Part shown: one piece after another, positions 1 through 5,501 of the stretch
Numbering within the stretch: the stretch's first letter is position 1
Layout: the number at the start of each line of letters is the position of its first letter
NCBI GenBank assembly: GCA_052389755.1
Contig: JBQTHP010000144.1
Coordinates: forward strand, 1-12,081
Direction of reading: 5' to 3'
From: JBQTHP01 sp052389755
GTDB lineage: Bacteria; Pseudomonadota; Gammaproteobacteria; Steroidobacterales; Steroidobacteraceae
DNA length: 12,081 nucleotides
Program-made: the position numbers and the translations under genes
Notes under the pieces: generated by a model
What the model saw: the letters and a program-made list of their open reading frames with translations, nothing else
The model's database searches: none
What the model was told of the DNA's origin: nothing

Positions 1-1032
1 ATCGACACCTACCGCGGCCAGGCACGCTTCATCGACCGCGCACGGCTCGAAGTCGCGGGTGAACCCCTGCTCTTCCGCCATGCCTTGCTGGCCTGCGGAG
101 CCGAACCGGTGCAACTGGGCATTCCCGGGGAGCGCCATCTGGTCACGAACGAAGGCTTCCTCACTCTGGAGCGGTTGCCGCAGCGTATCGTCCTGGTGGG
201 AGGCGGATACATCGCAGCCGAGTTTTCTCGCATCGCTGCACGTGTTGGCAGCCACGTCGTCGTCCTTCAGCGTGGCGAGCGCATGCTCAAGAGCTTCGAC
301 GCGGATCTGGTCGGCTGGCTCATGGAGAAGTTCGAGGCTCAGGGCATCGAGGTGCACACCGGAACTAGAGTAGACGCCATCGACGCGACGCCCACTGGAT
401 ACACAGTGAACGCATCGTCAGCGGCCGGGCGCGCGGAGTTCGACGCCGAGTTGGTGGTGCACGCGGCCGGTCGTGCCCCCGCGCTCGCACCCCTCGATCT
501 GGATGCGGGCGGCATCGAAGTGGAGCACGGGCGTCTCAAACTCAATGAGTATCTGCAGAGTGTGTCCAATCCGGCCGTCTACGCCGCTGGCGACGTGGCC
601 CAGGTGGGCCCGCCTCTCACACCGGTATCCAGCCATGACGCAAAGGTGGTGGCAGCGAACCTGCTCAAGGGCAATCATCGAAAGCCTGACTACACCGGTG
701 TGCCGAGTGTCGCGTTCACGATCCCGCCGATCGCGATGGTGGGGTTGAGCGAGGACCAGGCACGCCGGCAGGGTGTGAAGTTCCGCATACAGAGCGAGAA
801 GGCTTCCGACTGGTTCACTGCACGCCAGGCAGCCGAGCCCATCTACGGCTTCAAGGTACTGGTCGATGAGGAGTCGGATCAGATCCTGGGTGCGCATCTC
901 GTCGGGCCGCATGCAGACGAGGTGATCAATCTGTTCGCGCTGGCCATCCGCCACCAGCTCACCTCGGAGGATCTCAAGCGCACCCTGTTTGCCTATCCCA
1001 CGGGAGCCTCGGACATCGGCTATATGCTTTAA
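1..1032 (+). CDS. FAD/NAD(P)-dependent disulfide oxidoreductase, 5' end outside window
   Basis: The reading frame is open from base 1 to a TAA at 1030-1032 and shows 343 residues; roughly the first 110 (FAD dinucleotide fold and any redox CxxxxC) lie upstream. Visible residues 67-75 (GGGYIAAEF) are the NAD(P)H Rossmann loop. VYAAGDVAQ near residue 195 is the second FAD-binding motif, and the last ~110 residues form the dimerisation domain. The family includes glutathione, mercuric and dihydrolipoamide dehydrogenase-type enzymes, which move electrons from NAD(P)H through FAD to a disulfide or metal thiolate in the cytoplasm. The C-terminus reads FAYPTGASDIGYML, so the His-Pro...Glu catalytic pair of classical glutathione/lipoamide reductases is absent; mercuric reductase also lacks it. 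The MerC-like gene starts 61 bases downstream, which favours thiophilic-metal handling. The exact substrate cannot be named. Confidence 0.9.
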   Translation: MDTYRGQARFIDRARLEVAGEPLLFRHALLACGAEPVQLGIPGERHLVTNEGFLTLERLPQRIVLVGGGYIAAEFSRIAARVGSHVVVLQRGERMLKSFDADLVGWLMEKFEAQGIEVHTGTRVDAIDATPTGYTVNASSAAGRAEFDAELVVHAAGRAPALAPLDLDAGGIEVEHGRLKLNEYLQSVSNPAVYAAGDVAQVGPPLTPVSSHDAKVVAANLLKGNHRKPDYTGVPSVAFTIPPIAMVGLSEDQARRQGVKFRIQSEKASDWFTARQAAEPIYGFKVLVDEESDQILGAHLVGPHADEVINLFALAIRHQLTSEDLKRTLFAYPTGASDIGYML

Positions 1033-1093
1033 GGCAAGCGGCCCGAGCAGCGCGTCGCGTAACTCCATTCGAGCGATTTCAAAGGCGGCAAGA

Positions 1094-1798
1094 ATGAAAG
1101 ACCTCCTCAAGCAGTTCGGCTCCTTGATCGGCGCCGGCGTCGCCGCTGCCTGCTGTCTGGGCGTGCCGCTGGTGCTTTCGACCTTGGGGGCCGTCGGCCT
1201 GGGCTTCATCATTCACGATGCTTATCTGCTGCCATTGTTCGTCGGCTTCATCGCCTTGAGTTTGTGGACTTTGTATCGCTCAGCGCGCAAGCACACGCGC
1301 ATGCAGCCGTTCTGGCTGGCACTCCTCGGCGGGATCGTGAGCAGCATCGGTCTGTGGCTGCTTGTCACGTCCTCGTATCCGCATGACTGGCCGATCTATG
1401 TCGGTCTGGCACTGCTGGTTTCCGGCAGCGTCTGGGATCTGATCAACGCTCGCCGTGCCCCGCCCTGCGAGACCGCCCGTGCGCCCGCACCACCCGAAGC
1501 GCCCGACGCCACGCCCCGCGCCGCGACCGGAGCAGCGATCAGTGTGGCGGCCGCCAGTGCGTTTTATGCGATGTACAAGTCGGTGGACGTCATGACGCCG
1601 AATGCTGAGCAAGGCGACATCGCCTGCTGGGGCATCAACGCCTGCAAGGGCCAGAGCGCCTGTTCTACCGCGTTCAATGCCTGCACGGGGCAGAACCGTT
1701 GCAAAGGGCGCGGCTATCTCAATGTCCCGGCCGAAGAGTGCAAGGCAAAAGGCGGTCAGCCACTGCAGGGTTCGCCGGGCGATCCAGCGCGCGGGTGA
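1094..1798 (+). CDS. MerC-like membrane protein fused to a six-cysteine bufferin (BufA2-like) domain
   Basis: The 234-residue product starts at ATG 1094 behind a purine-rich stretch (AAAGGCGGCAAG). Residues ~10-117 hold four hydrophobic helices, with a CC pair at 20-21 followed by Leu-Gly-Val-Pro, as in the MerC/MerT/MerF mercury transporters, which pass Hg(II) along cysteine pairs. MerC alone is about 140 residues. Here a Pro/Ala-rich linker (122-145) leads to a fifth hydrophobic segment (~146-162) and a tail with Cys at 178, 184, 190, 197, 203 and 216. The tail spacing and motifs (NACKGQ, NACTGQ, RCKGRG, EECKAKGG) resemble BufA2-type bufferins, periplasmic metal-binding peptides that are normally free-standing and modified by an MNIO (DUF692) enzyme. 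No DUF692 or DUF2063 partner gene is visible. The fusion suggests a metal-sequestering tail tethered to the membrane. The MerC assignment is fairly sure; the bufferin call rests on motif memory. Confidence 0.8.
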   Translation: MKDLLKQFGSLIGAGVAAACCLGVPLVLSTLGAVGLGFIIHDAYLLPLFVGFIALSLWTLYRSARKHTRMQPFWLALLGGIVSSIGLWLLVTSSYPHDWPIYVGLALLVSGSVWDLINARRAPPCETARAPAPPEAPDATPRAATGAAISVAAASAFYAMYKSVDVMTPNAEQGDIACWGINACKGQSACSTAFNACTGQNRCKGRGYLNVPAEECKAKGGQPLQGSPGDPARG

Positions 1799-1823
1799 TA
1801 CTGACCTTCAGCCTTTCGGAGAA

Positions 1824-2234
1824 ATGGCGGTGAGTGAAACGTGCGCGACGCGCGACCTGGTCCGGAACTCCGCTGCGATGTGGCTACTCTGGGGTTTACC
1901 GGCCGTGATCATGCTTCTGACTGTGTACTTCGCGGGCAGCGGCTGGATCGTCACGACCGCTTGGACCCTGGCGCTGGGTGTGATGGGAGGCGCCTGCCTC
2001 GTCAACGCACGCAGCTGCGGGCGAATGCACTGCTATTTTACCGGCCCCTTCTTCCTGGTCATGGCCGTCGCGAGTCTTACCTACGGCCTGCACCTGTTGC
2101 GGCTCGGACCGCACGGCTGGCTGTACCTCGGTGCGGTTCTATTGGCCGGCGCGGGCGTGTTCGGCTGCGTGCCGGAGTGGATCTGGGGCCGCTATCGGTC
2201 GGCGCAGACGGACTCGCATGGGCATGGCTGTTGA
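1824..2234 (+). CDS. Four-helix membrane protein with CGRMHCYFTGP motif
   Basis: The product has 136 residues. ATG 1824 is preceded by CGGAG a few bases upstream and lies 25 bases after the MerC-bufferin stop, so the two are probably co-transcribed. Hydrophobic segments are seen at about 19-36, 41-60, 71-92 and 98-117. Residues 65-75 read CGRMHCYFTGP: two Cys and one His at a membrane boundary, a conserved-looking signature of a small membrane family that I recall beside mercuric-reductase-like genes, without an assigned function. More cysteines are at 7, 58, 115 and 136, and the C-terminus DSHGHGC looks able to bind metal. Its position between a MerC-like protein and the stump of a disulfide oxidoreductase suggests a role in transport or delivery of a soft metal, but this is inference. 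Confidence 0.8.
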   Translation: MAVSETCATRDLVRNSAAMWLLWGLPAVIMLLTVYFAGSGWIVTTAWTLALGVMGGACLVNARSCGRMHCYFTGPFFLVMAVASLTYGLHLLRLGPHGWLYLGAVLLAGAGVFGCVPEWIWGRYRSAQTDSHGHGC

Positions 2235-2265
2235 CCGCCCAGCGCCGGAGGTTTGGAGAAGCGCC

Positions 2266-2418
2266 ATGACGAAACGATACGACCTCGCGATCGTTGGAGC
2301 CGGAACAGCGGCGATGGTCGCCGCGATGCGGGCGCGCACCGCCGGCCGGAGTGTAGCGATCATCGATTTCCGACCATTCGGCGTTGCGTGCGGGAAGCCC
2401 GGCGGCGGACGTCCATGA
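2266..2418 (+). pseudogene. N-terminal remnant of a second FAD-dependent disulfide oxidoreductase
   Basis: A well-placed ribosome site (GGAGAA, five bases before ATG 2266) starts a 50-residue peptide: MTKRYDLAIVGAGTAAMVAA, then a second beta strand ending AIIDFRPFG. This is the FAD-binding Rossmann start (GAGTAA) of the same oxidoreductase family as the gene at the left edge. In the family the next residues are normally GGTCALRGCDPKK, carrying the redox-active cysteine pair. Here the frame reads PFGVACGKPGGGRP and stops. The neighbouring frame gives ALR before similarity ends, so a small deletion or frameshift and loss of the rest of the gene is likely. It follows the membrane protein by 31 bases, the order expected of an intact metal-reductase cassette. 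It cannot encode a working enzyme. Its stop overlaps the next start as ATGA. Confidence 0.75.
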
Positions 2419-3164
2419 CGCCGTCCCGTGAGAGTGATGACATCGCCGAGCGACTGCTCACGGCGCTCGCTGCGCTCGACTTCGCCAGTCTCTCCCCGGT
2501 GCTCTCGAGTGACGTGCAGTTCGGGAGCTGTGTCGGCCGCGCACAAGTCATCGAATATCTGGGACGCATCTTCAGCCGCGGCATCACGATCGACTCCTCC
2601 GGGGTCGAGGCGCATCCAGATCGACTGATCACGGTCCTCGAGCTCAAATCATCCGAACCAGAGTTCGGCCCGCGACGCCAGTACGCCGTCGCCTTCACCC
2701 GTGATGGTGTGATCGTCGAGCTGCAGGTAACCGCGGATCGCGATCAGGCGCTCGCCGCGGTGCAGAGCCCGTCTCCACCGGCGCGACCGCTCATGCGAAC
2801 TCGGTTGAACGCTCTGGCGGCGGTTCTACCGGTGCGCGATCTCGGCGCGGCTCTCGAGCACTACGGCCGGCTCGGTTTTTCAGTGCGCGCGTATGAGGGC
2901 GGCGGCTACGGCTATGCGGAGCGCGACGGGCTGAACCTGCATCTGACTGCTGTTCCTGATCTGGATCCAGCCGCGACGACCAGTGCCGTGTACTTGTATG
3001 TCGACGATGCCGACGCGATGTATGCCGAGTGGCGCTCATCTGGCGTGAGCGGGCAGTTCTTCGCGCCGCACGACACCGAGTACGGGCTTCGCGAAGGCGC
3101 GCACGTTGATCGCGACGGCAACCTGATCCGCTTTGGCTCACGACTCTCGAGAGTCCGCGCGTGA
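2415..3164 (+). CDS. Two-domain protein: SnoaL/NTF2-like plus VOC (glyoxalase/bleomycin-resistance) domain
   Basis: The product has 249 residues. I chose ATG 2415 because it overlaps the preceding stop (ATGA), implying translational coupling, and because similarity begins just after it. Residues ~5-115 look like a SnoaL/NTF2-like cone (DDIAERLLTALAALDFASLS, then VQFGS.VGR..VIEYLGRIFS), the fold of many small cyclases, isomerases and binding proteins. A Pro-rich joint follows, and residues 127-249 form a VOC domain (LPVRDLGAALEHYGRLGFSV, ending HVDRDGNLIRF). VOC proteins include glyoxalases, dioxygenases and drug- or metal-thiol-binding resistance proteins. Met127 could be an old start, so this may be a fusion of two genes. 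The ligand is unknown. Being downstream of metal genes hints at stress resistance only weakly. Its last codons overlap an integrase remnant on the other strand. Confidence 0.75.
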   Translation: MTPSRESDDIAERLLTALAALDFASLSPVLSSDVQFGSCVGRAQVIEYLGRIFSRGITIDSSGVEAHPDRLITVLELKSSEPEFGPRRQYAVAFTRDGVIVELQVTADRDQALAAVQSPSPPARPLMRTRLNALAAVLPVRDLGAALEHYGRLGFSVRAYEGGGYGYAERDGLNLHLTAVPDLDPAATTSAVYLYVDDADAMYAEWRSSGVSGQFFAPHDTEYGLREGAHVDRDGNLIRFGSRLSRVRA

Positions 3165-3431
3165 GTTCCCCGATGCTTGCCTCTTGATCGATGGATCGAT
3201 GCCGTCCGCGAGCTGGCGCCTTGCTTCCTGATGGCGGGCTCTCGCCTTGTCGAGGGAAACGTCGGGATACACACCCAACGCGAGCGTCTTCTGTTTCCCG
3301 TTGAAACGATAGTTGTAGCGCCAGTACCGACCGCCGTTCGGTGCAACCAGCAGGTACAGGCCACGGCTATCGGATATCTTCCGCGCGTAACGCAGAGGCT
3401 TGATGCTGCGAAGCGCAGTTTCCGTCAGCAT
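3138..3431 (-). pseudogene. Isolated Arm DNA-binding domain (DUF4102) of a P4-type tyrosine integrase, copy 1
   Basis: ATG 3431 has a ribosome site (GGAG, five bases before) and gives 97 residues. Residues 2-85 match the N-terminal Arm domain of P4-type integrases: MLTETALRSIKPL, then GLYLLVAPNGGRYWRYNYRF, TLALGVYPDVSLDKAR and ADGIDPS. In phage and island integrases this domain binds arm-type att sites and is followed by core-binding and catalytic domains with the R-H-R-Y residues; none of that is present. Similarity to the second copy stops at 3168, after the bases that encode QASG, and the last codons run into the antisense of the VOC gene. The upstream transposase stop (TGA) overlaps this start as ATGCTGA, so translation could be coupled. 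It may be a remnant, or a small DNA-binding protein in its own right. Confidence 0.75.
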
Positions 3432-4225
3432 CTCGACTCCGTGAGTTCTGGTGCAGTGGCGGTCAAGCGCAACGGAGGCGTACGGCTCCCAAGAGCGGTT
3501 CGATGTAACGCCAGTGCTCGATCCCATTGTTGTTTCAGCGACAGGGAGCGGCGCTGACGACCGCGCCCAAGCGAGAACTGCCGCTTGCGAATGCGATGCG
3601 CCAGCTCGATGCCGGCGAGCGTGATGGCCGCGGTTCCGAAGGACTTGAAGCCCAACATCCCTGCGCACCGACGTTTGATCGCGCGATGATCCTGCTCGAC
3701 GATGTTGTTGAGATAGCGGCGACTGCGCACGACGACGGACTGCCACCTCGGATCTTCCCGGCGCAGCAGGCGCAGCGCCAGGTGGCTCGCACCGTTGCCG
3801 TCGAGGTTTATCTTCCGCGGCCATCTTGGCAGATGCGCGGCCACGGCTTTCCGGAAGAACGCCAGCGCGGCGTCCCGGCTGCGATCCGCGCAAAGCAAAA
3901 AGTCCACGGTCTTGCCGTGCTTGTCGACCGCCCGATACAGATAGTGCCGCCCTCGCCGCACGGAAACGGCGGTCTCATCCACCCGCCAGGAGGAGTTCAC
4001 GGGCCGCGCGAAGCGAGCCCATCGCTTCTCGAACTCCGGCACGTAGCGCAAGACCCATCGCAGGATCGTCGTATGCGACACGGCGATCCCGCGCTCGGCC
4101 ATCATGGCCACGAGGTCTCGATAGCTCAGCCGGTAAGTGATGTACCAGCGAACACAGAGCTCAATGATCTCGGCTTGGAACCTGCGGCGGCGGTAGATGG
4201 GGTCGCGCGCTATTGCTTTTGTCAT
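3425..4225 (-). CDS. IS6-family-like DDE transposase, copy 1
   Basis: The product has 266 residues from ATG 4225. The N-terminal part carries the helix-turn-helix region typical of the family (YRLSYRDLVAMMAERGIAVS, then HTTILRWV). The catalytic triad looks intact: Asp in WRVDETAVSV, Asp in KINLDGNGASH and Glu in YLNNIVEQDHRAIKRR. It should cut and join the IS ends. The last 18 bases of the frame extend past the left inverted repeat, so the C-terminal residues (ending TESRC) come from flanking DNA. The start lacks a good Shine-Dalgarno site (only GGGGGTG is near), unlike the second copy, which has AAGGAGG, so expression may be weak. It resembles the second copy at roughly four residues in five by eye. 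Confidence 0.9.
   Translation of the reverse strand: MTKAIARDPIYRRRRFQAEIIELCVRWYITYRLSYRDLVAMMAERGIAVSHTTILRWVLRYVPEFEKRWARFARPVNSSWRVDETAVSVRRGRHYLYRAVDKHGKTVDFLLCADRSRDAALAFFRKAVAAHLPRWPRKINLDGNGASHLALRLLRREDPRWQSVVVRSRRYLNNIVEQDHRAIKRRCAGMLGFKSFGTAAITLAGIELAHRIRKRQFSLGRGRQRRSLSLKQQWDRALALHRTALGSRTPPLRLTATAPELTESRC
3443..3455. repeat. IS copy 1 left terminal inverted repeat
   Basis: GAGTTCTGGTGCA pairs with the right end at 4272-4284 with one mismatch (A/G at base 2). It lies inside the 3' end of the transposase frame and 11 bases from the start of the integrase Arm domain. Confidence 0.85.
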
Positions 4226-4271
4226 TCGGCACCCCCGCAAGGAGGCGCGAATTCTACGTCCGTGCCCTCAA

Positions 4272-4284
4272 TGCACCAGAACCC
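4272..4284. repeat. IS copy 1 right terminal inverted repeat
   Basis: TGCACCAGAACCC on the + strand is the complement of GGGTTCTGGTGCA. A 17-base block, 4268-4284, is identical to the right end of copy 2 at 12065-12081, although the leader next to it has diverged. Confidence 0.85.
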
Positions 4285-4352
4285 CGAAATGCCTACGAAA
4301 ATGGGGCGCTGGGCCGGCAGGATACGAACCCACGTGAGTGCACGGGACGGTC

Positions 4353-4862
4353 TCACCTCGACGCTCTCTCAAGCGAGGCGGCAATGTCCGCCATGGATCG
4401 GAACAGAATCAATGGATCGTCCTTCGACGGGAGAAACCCGTGCTGGCGCCAGAAGGCCGCGGCCTCAGTGTCGACAGCGTTCACGACGAGCGCGCGCCCG
4501 CCGATGAGACGGGCGGCCGTCACTGAGCGCTCGAGGGCGTGCTTCAACAGGCCAGTACCGATGCCCTTTCCTTTCCAGGCGTGGTCGATTGCAAGCTGCC
4601 CGAGCAGCAAGCAGGGAACCGGATCGGGCGGCTGACCCGTGCGGATCGAACGCGGTAGAACCGAGGGAACGACCGCCGTTGGCGCGAGGCCGTAGAAACC
4701 GACGACACGGTTGCTCTCATGGACCACGATGACCGCGGTGAAGCCTTTCTCCTGATTCGAAAGCGCGCGGGTCTTCAGCCAATTGTCGAGAGCGGGCTTT
4801 CCGCAGGAGAACTCGGAGACTTCGTGCGTCGCGTTCAGCACCTCAGGTGGCGAGAGAGCCAC
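4353..4862 (-). CDS. tacT: GNAT-family toxin of a TacAT-type toxin-antitoxin pair
   Basis: The product has 169 residues from GTG 4862. TacT-type toxins acetylate the amino group of charged aminoacyl-tRNAs and halt translation. Family marks are the N-terminus ending FSCGKPALDNWLKTRALSNQ, the central VVGFYGLAP strand, the LGQLAIDHAWKGKGIGTGLL acetyl-CoA loop (about 88-105) and the AAAFWRQHGF helix (135-143). In characterised TacT/KacT/AtaT toxins that last motif carries a catalytic Tyr (usually FY); here the position holds Trp138, so activity may be altered or lost. The antitoxin gene ends ten bases upstream, as expected of an operon with the antitoxin first. The GTG start has no strong ribosome site, consistent with coupling to the upstream gene. 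It ends 68 bases before the IS. Confidence 0.9.
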   Translation of the reverse strand: MALSPPEVLNATHEVSEFSCGKPALDNWLKTRALSNQEKGFTAVIVVHESNRVVGFYGLAPTAVVPSVLPRSIRTGQPPDPVPCLLLGQLAIDHAWKGKGIGTGLLKHALERSVTAARLIGGRALVVNAVDTEAAAFWRQHGFLPSKDDPLILFRSMADIAASLERASR

Positions 4863-4872
4863 GATTTACGCG

Positions 4873-5169
4873 TCACTTCCGCGAGCCGCTCGTCTCCCAA
4901 GGCGCGGGTCGCCTGAGCAACTCCACCATCGCCGGTACGGCGGCTGCCGGCGCGGCAAGCGCCTTCATGAATGCATTGAAGCCGGTGGGGCTCATGCGCA
5001 CGAGCGTGGCCTCCATCAGCACGTCTTCGGCCGCTCGCACCGCAGCCTCCCGGACAAAGTCGGTGCGCGATCGGCCGCGCATGCCAGCGGCACGGTCGAT
5101 GATGGCGATGTCGGCGTCGGGCAACCGCATCGATAGCGGGTGCTCCTTCCTCTTGGCGGCGCGGCGCAT
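4873..5169 (-). CDS. tacA: DUF1778 (TacA-type) antitoxin
   Basis: The product has 98 residues. ATG 5169 is preferred because GAGGT sits nine bases before it; an in-frame GTG at 5178 would place GAGGT with no spacing. The N-terminal half is a ribbon-helix-helix domain (KEHPLSMRLPDADIAIIDRA, then GRSRTDFVREAAVRAAEDVL) that should bind the operon operator as a dimer. The C-terminal half (LVRMSPTGFNAFMKALAAP, then Ala/Pro-rich residues) is the part that in this family wraps around and blocks the acetyltransferase. The promoter and direct repeats directly upstream fit autoregulation. Gene order and 10-base spacing to the toxin are typical. Confidence 0.9.
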   Translation of the reverse strand: MRRAAKRKEHPLSMRLPDADIAIIDRAAGMRGRSRTDFVREAAVRAAEDVLMEATLVRMSPTGFNAFMKALAAPAAAVPAMVELLRRPAPWETSGSRK

Positions 5170-5180
5170 CGTGTGCACCT

Positions 5181-5200
5181 CGAAAAGTGTTGCGAAGTGT
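5181..5200. repeat. 10-bp-spaced direct repeat, candidate antitoxin operator
   Basis: CGAAAAGTGT is followed at once by TGCGAAGTGT; AAGTGT recurs exactly one helical turn apart (5185-5190 and 5195-5200), between the -10 box and the antitoxin start. Ribbon-helix-helix antitoxins often bind such short phased repeats. The operator role is inference. Confidence 0.4.
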
Positions 5201-5201
5201 G

Positions 5202-5230
5202 ACTATATGGCGGCGTAGTGCGTTTTGCAA
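5202..5230 (-). promoter_or_regulatory. Probable sigma70-type promoter of the tacAT pair
   Basis: Reading the - strand, TTGCAA (5230-5225), a 17-base spacer and TATAGT (5207-5202) resemble the -35 and -10 boxes. The expected transcription start leaves a leader of about 25 bases before ATG 5169. The promoter lies in the gap between the small membrane ORF and the antitoxin, so the pair can be expressed independently of the iron operon upstream. Confidence 0.6.
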
Positions 5231-5279
5231 TACGCGCCGTGATGCTTGTCTTGCCACGTCGAATTCGCTTGTCTGAACG

Positions 5280-5501
5280 TTATCGCAGCTTCCACATCCA
5301 CAGGCTGAGCGCACCGAGCGTGCTCGCCACCCACGCGCCGATGAACGCAGTGACGGGCCACGCCACTGGCGGAAAACTGGAGACGCTACCCTGCGGCATG
5401 CCGTAGGAGCGGATTTCGAACCATCCCCCGACTGCCGCGACGGTGAGAATCGCGACAGTGAGTCCGTATGCTATGACGACAGGTGAACGCCCAGCTCTCA
5501 T
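5280..5501 (-). CDS. Small two-helix membrane protein, unrecognised
   Basis: ATG 5501 opens a 73-residue frame ending with TAA at 5280. Hydrophobic segments lie at about 8-27 (VVIAYGLTVAILTVAAVGGW) and 46-68 (PPVAWPVTAFIGAWVASTLG onward), joined by a polar loop (FEIRSYGMPQGSVSSF), with Lys-Leu-Arg at the end. GAGG lies three bases before the ATG, but both ribosome site and first codons fall inside the truncated TonB receptor in another frame. The start may therefore be accidental, created when foreign DNA joined the receptor; the frame could also be the C-terminal piece of a larger membrane protein. I do not recognise the family. Membrane-protein-like composition supports real coding sequence in at least its later part. 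Confidence 0.5.
   Translation of the reverse strand: MRAGRSPVVIAYGLTVAILTVAAVGGWFEIRSYGMPQGSVSSFPPVAWPVTAFIGAWVASTLGALSLWMWKLR

Larger units (their letters stand above)
3443..4284 (-). mobile_element. IS6-family-like insertion sequence, copy 1 (about 842 bp)
   Basis: The ends are set by near-perfect 13-bp inverted repeats: GAGTTCTGGTGCA at 3443-3455 and, on the other strand, GGGTTCTGGTGCA at 4284-4272, differing in one base. Size (about 842 bp), a single DDE transposase filling most of the element, and terminal sequence style fit the IS6 family, which moves by cointegrate formation and often flanks cargo as direct repeats. Flanking octamers (GACTCCGT left, CGAAATGC right) do not match, so no target duplication is visible; this is common for IS6 elements after recombination. 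The copy at 11241-12081 has matching ends and the same 42-base spacing between transposase ATG and the right inverted repeat. Confidence 0.85.

Noticed and set aside
418..1212. Minus-strand frame of 264 codons opposite the oxidoreductase
   Set aside because: It is antisense to a gene with clear Rossmann and FAD motifs, crosses the next gene start, and shows no recognisable domain.
3142..3155. Perfect 14-bp palindrome GACTCTCGAGAGTC
   Set aside because: It lies in the last codons of the VOC gene, has no loop and no following T run, so it is not a convincing terminator; no operator context either.
3435..4292. Target-site duplication around IS copy 1
   Set aside because: The flanking octamers GACTCCGT and CGAAATGC do not match; copy 2 cannot be tested because its right end is the window edge.
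4308..4345. tRNA 3'-end-like string on the - strand (GTGGGTTCGTATCCTGC), a possible integrase attachment site
   Set aside because: A T-arm-like stem can be drawn, but no anticodon arm, D-arm or CCA is present, and the toxin gene begins too close upstream for a tRNA. Probably chance, or at most a scrap.
3527..4507. Plus-strand frame of 326 codons across the IS
   Set aside because: It is antisense to the transposase with intact DDE residues, and runs through the IS end into antisense of the toxin.
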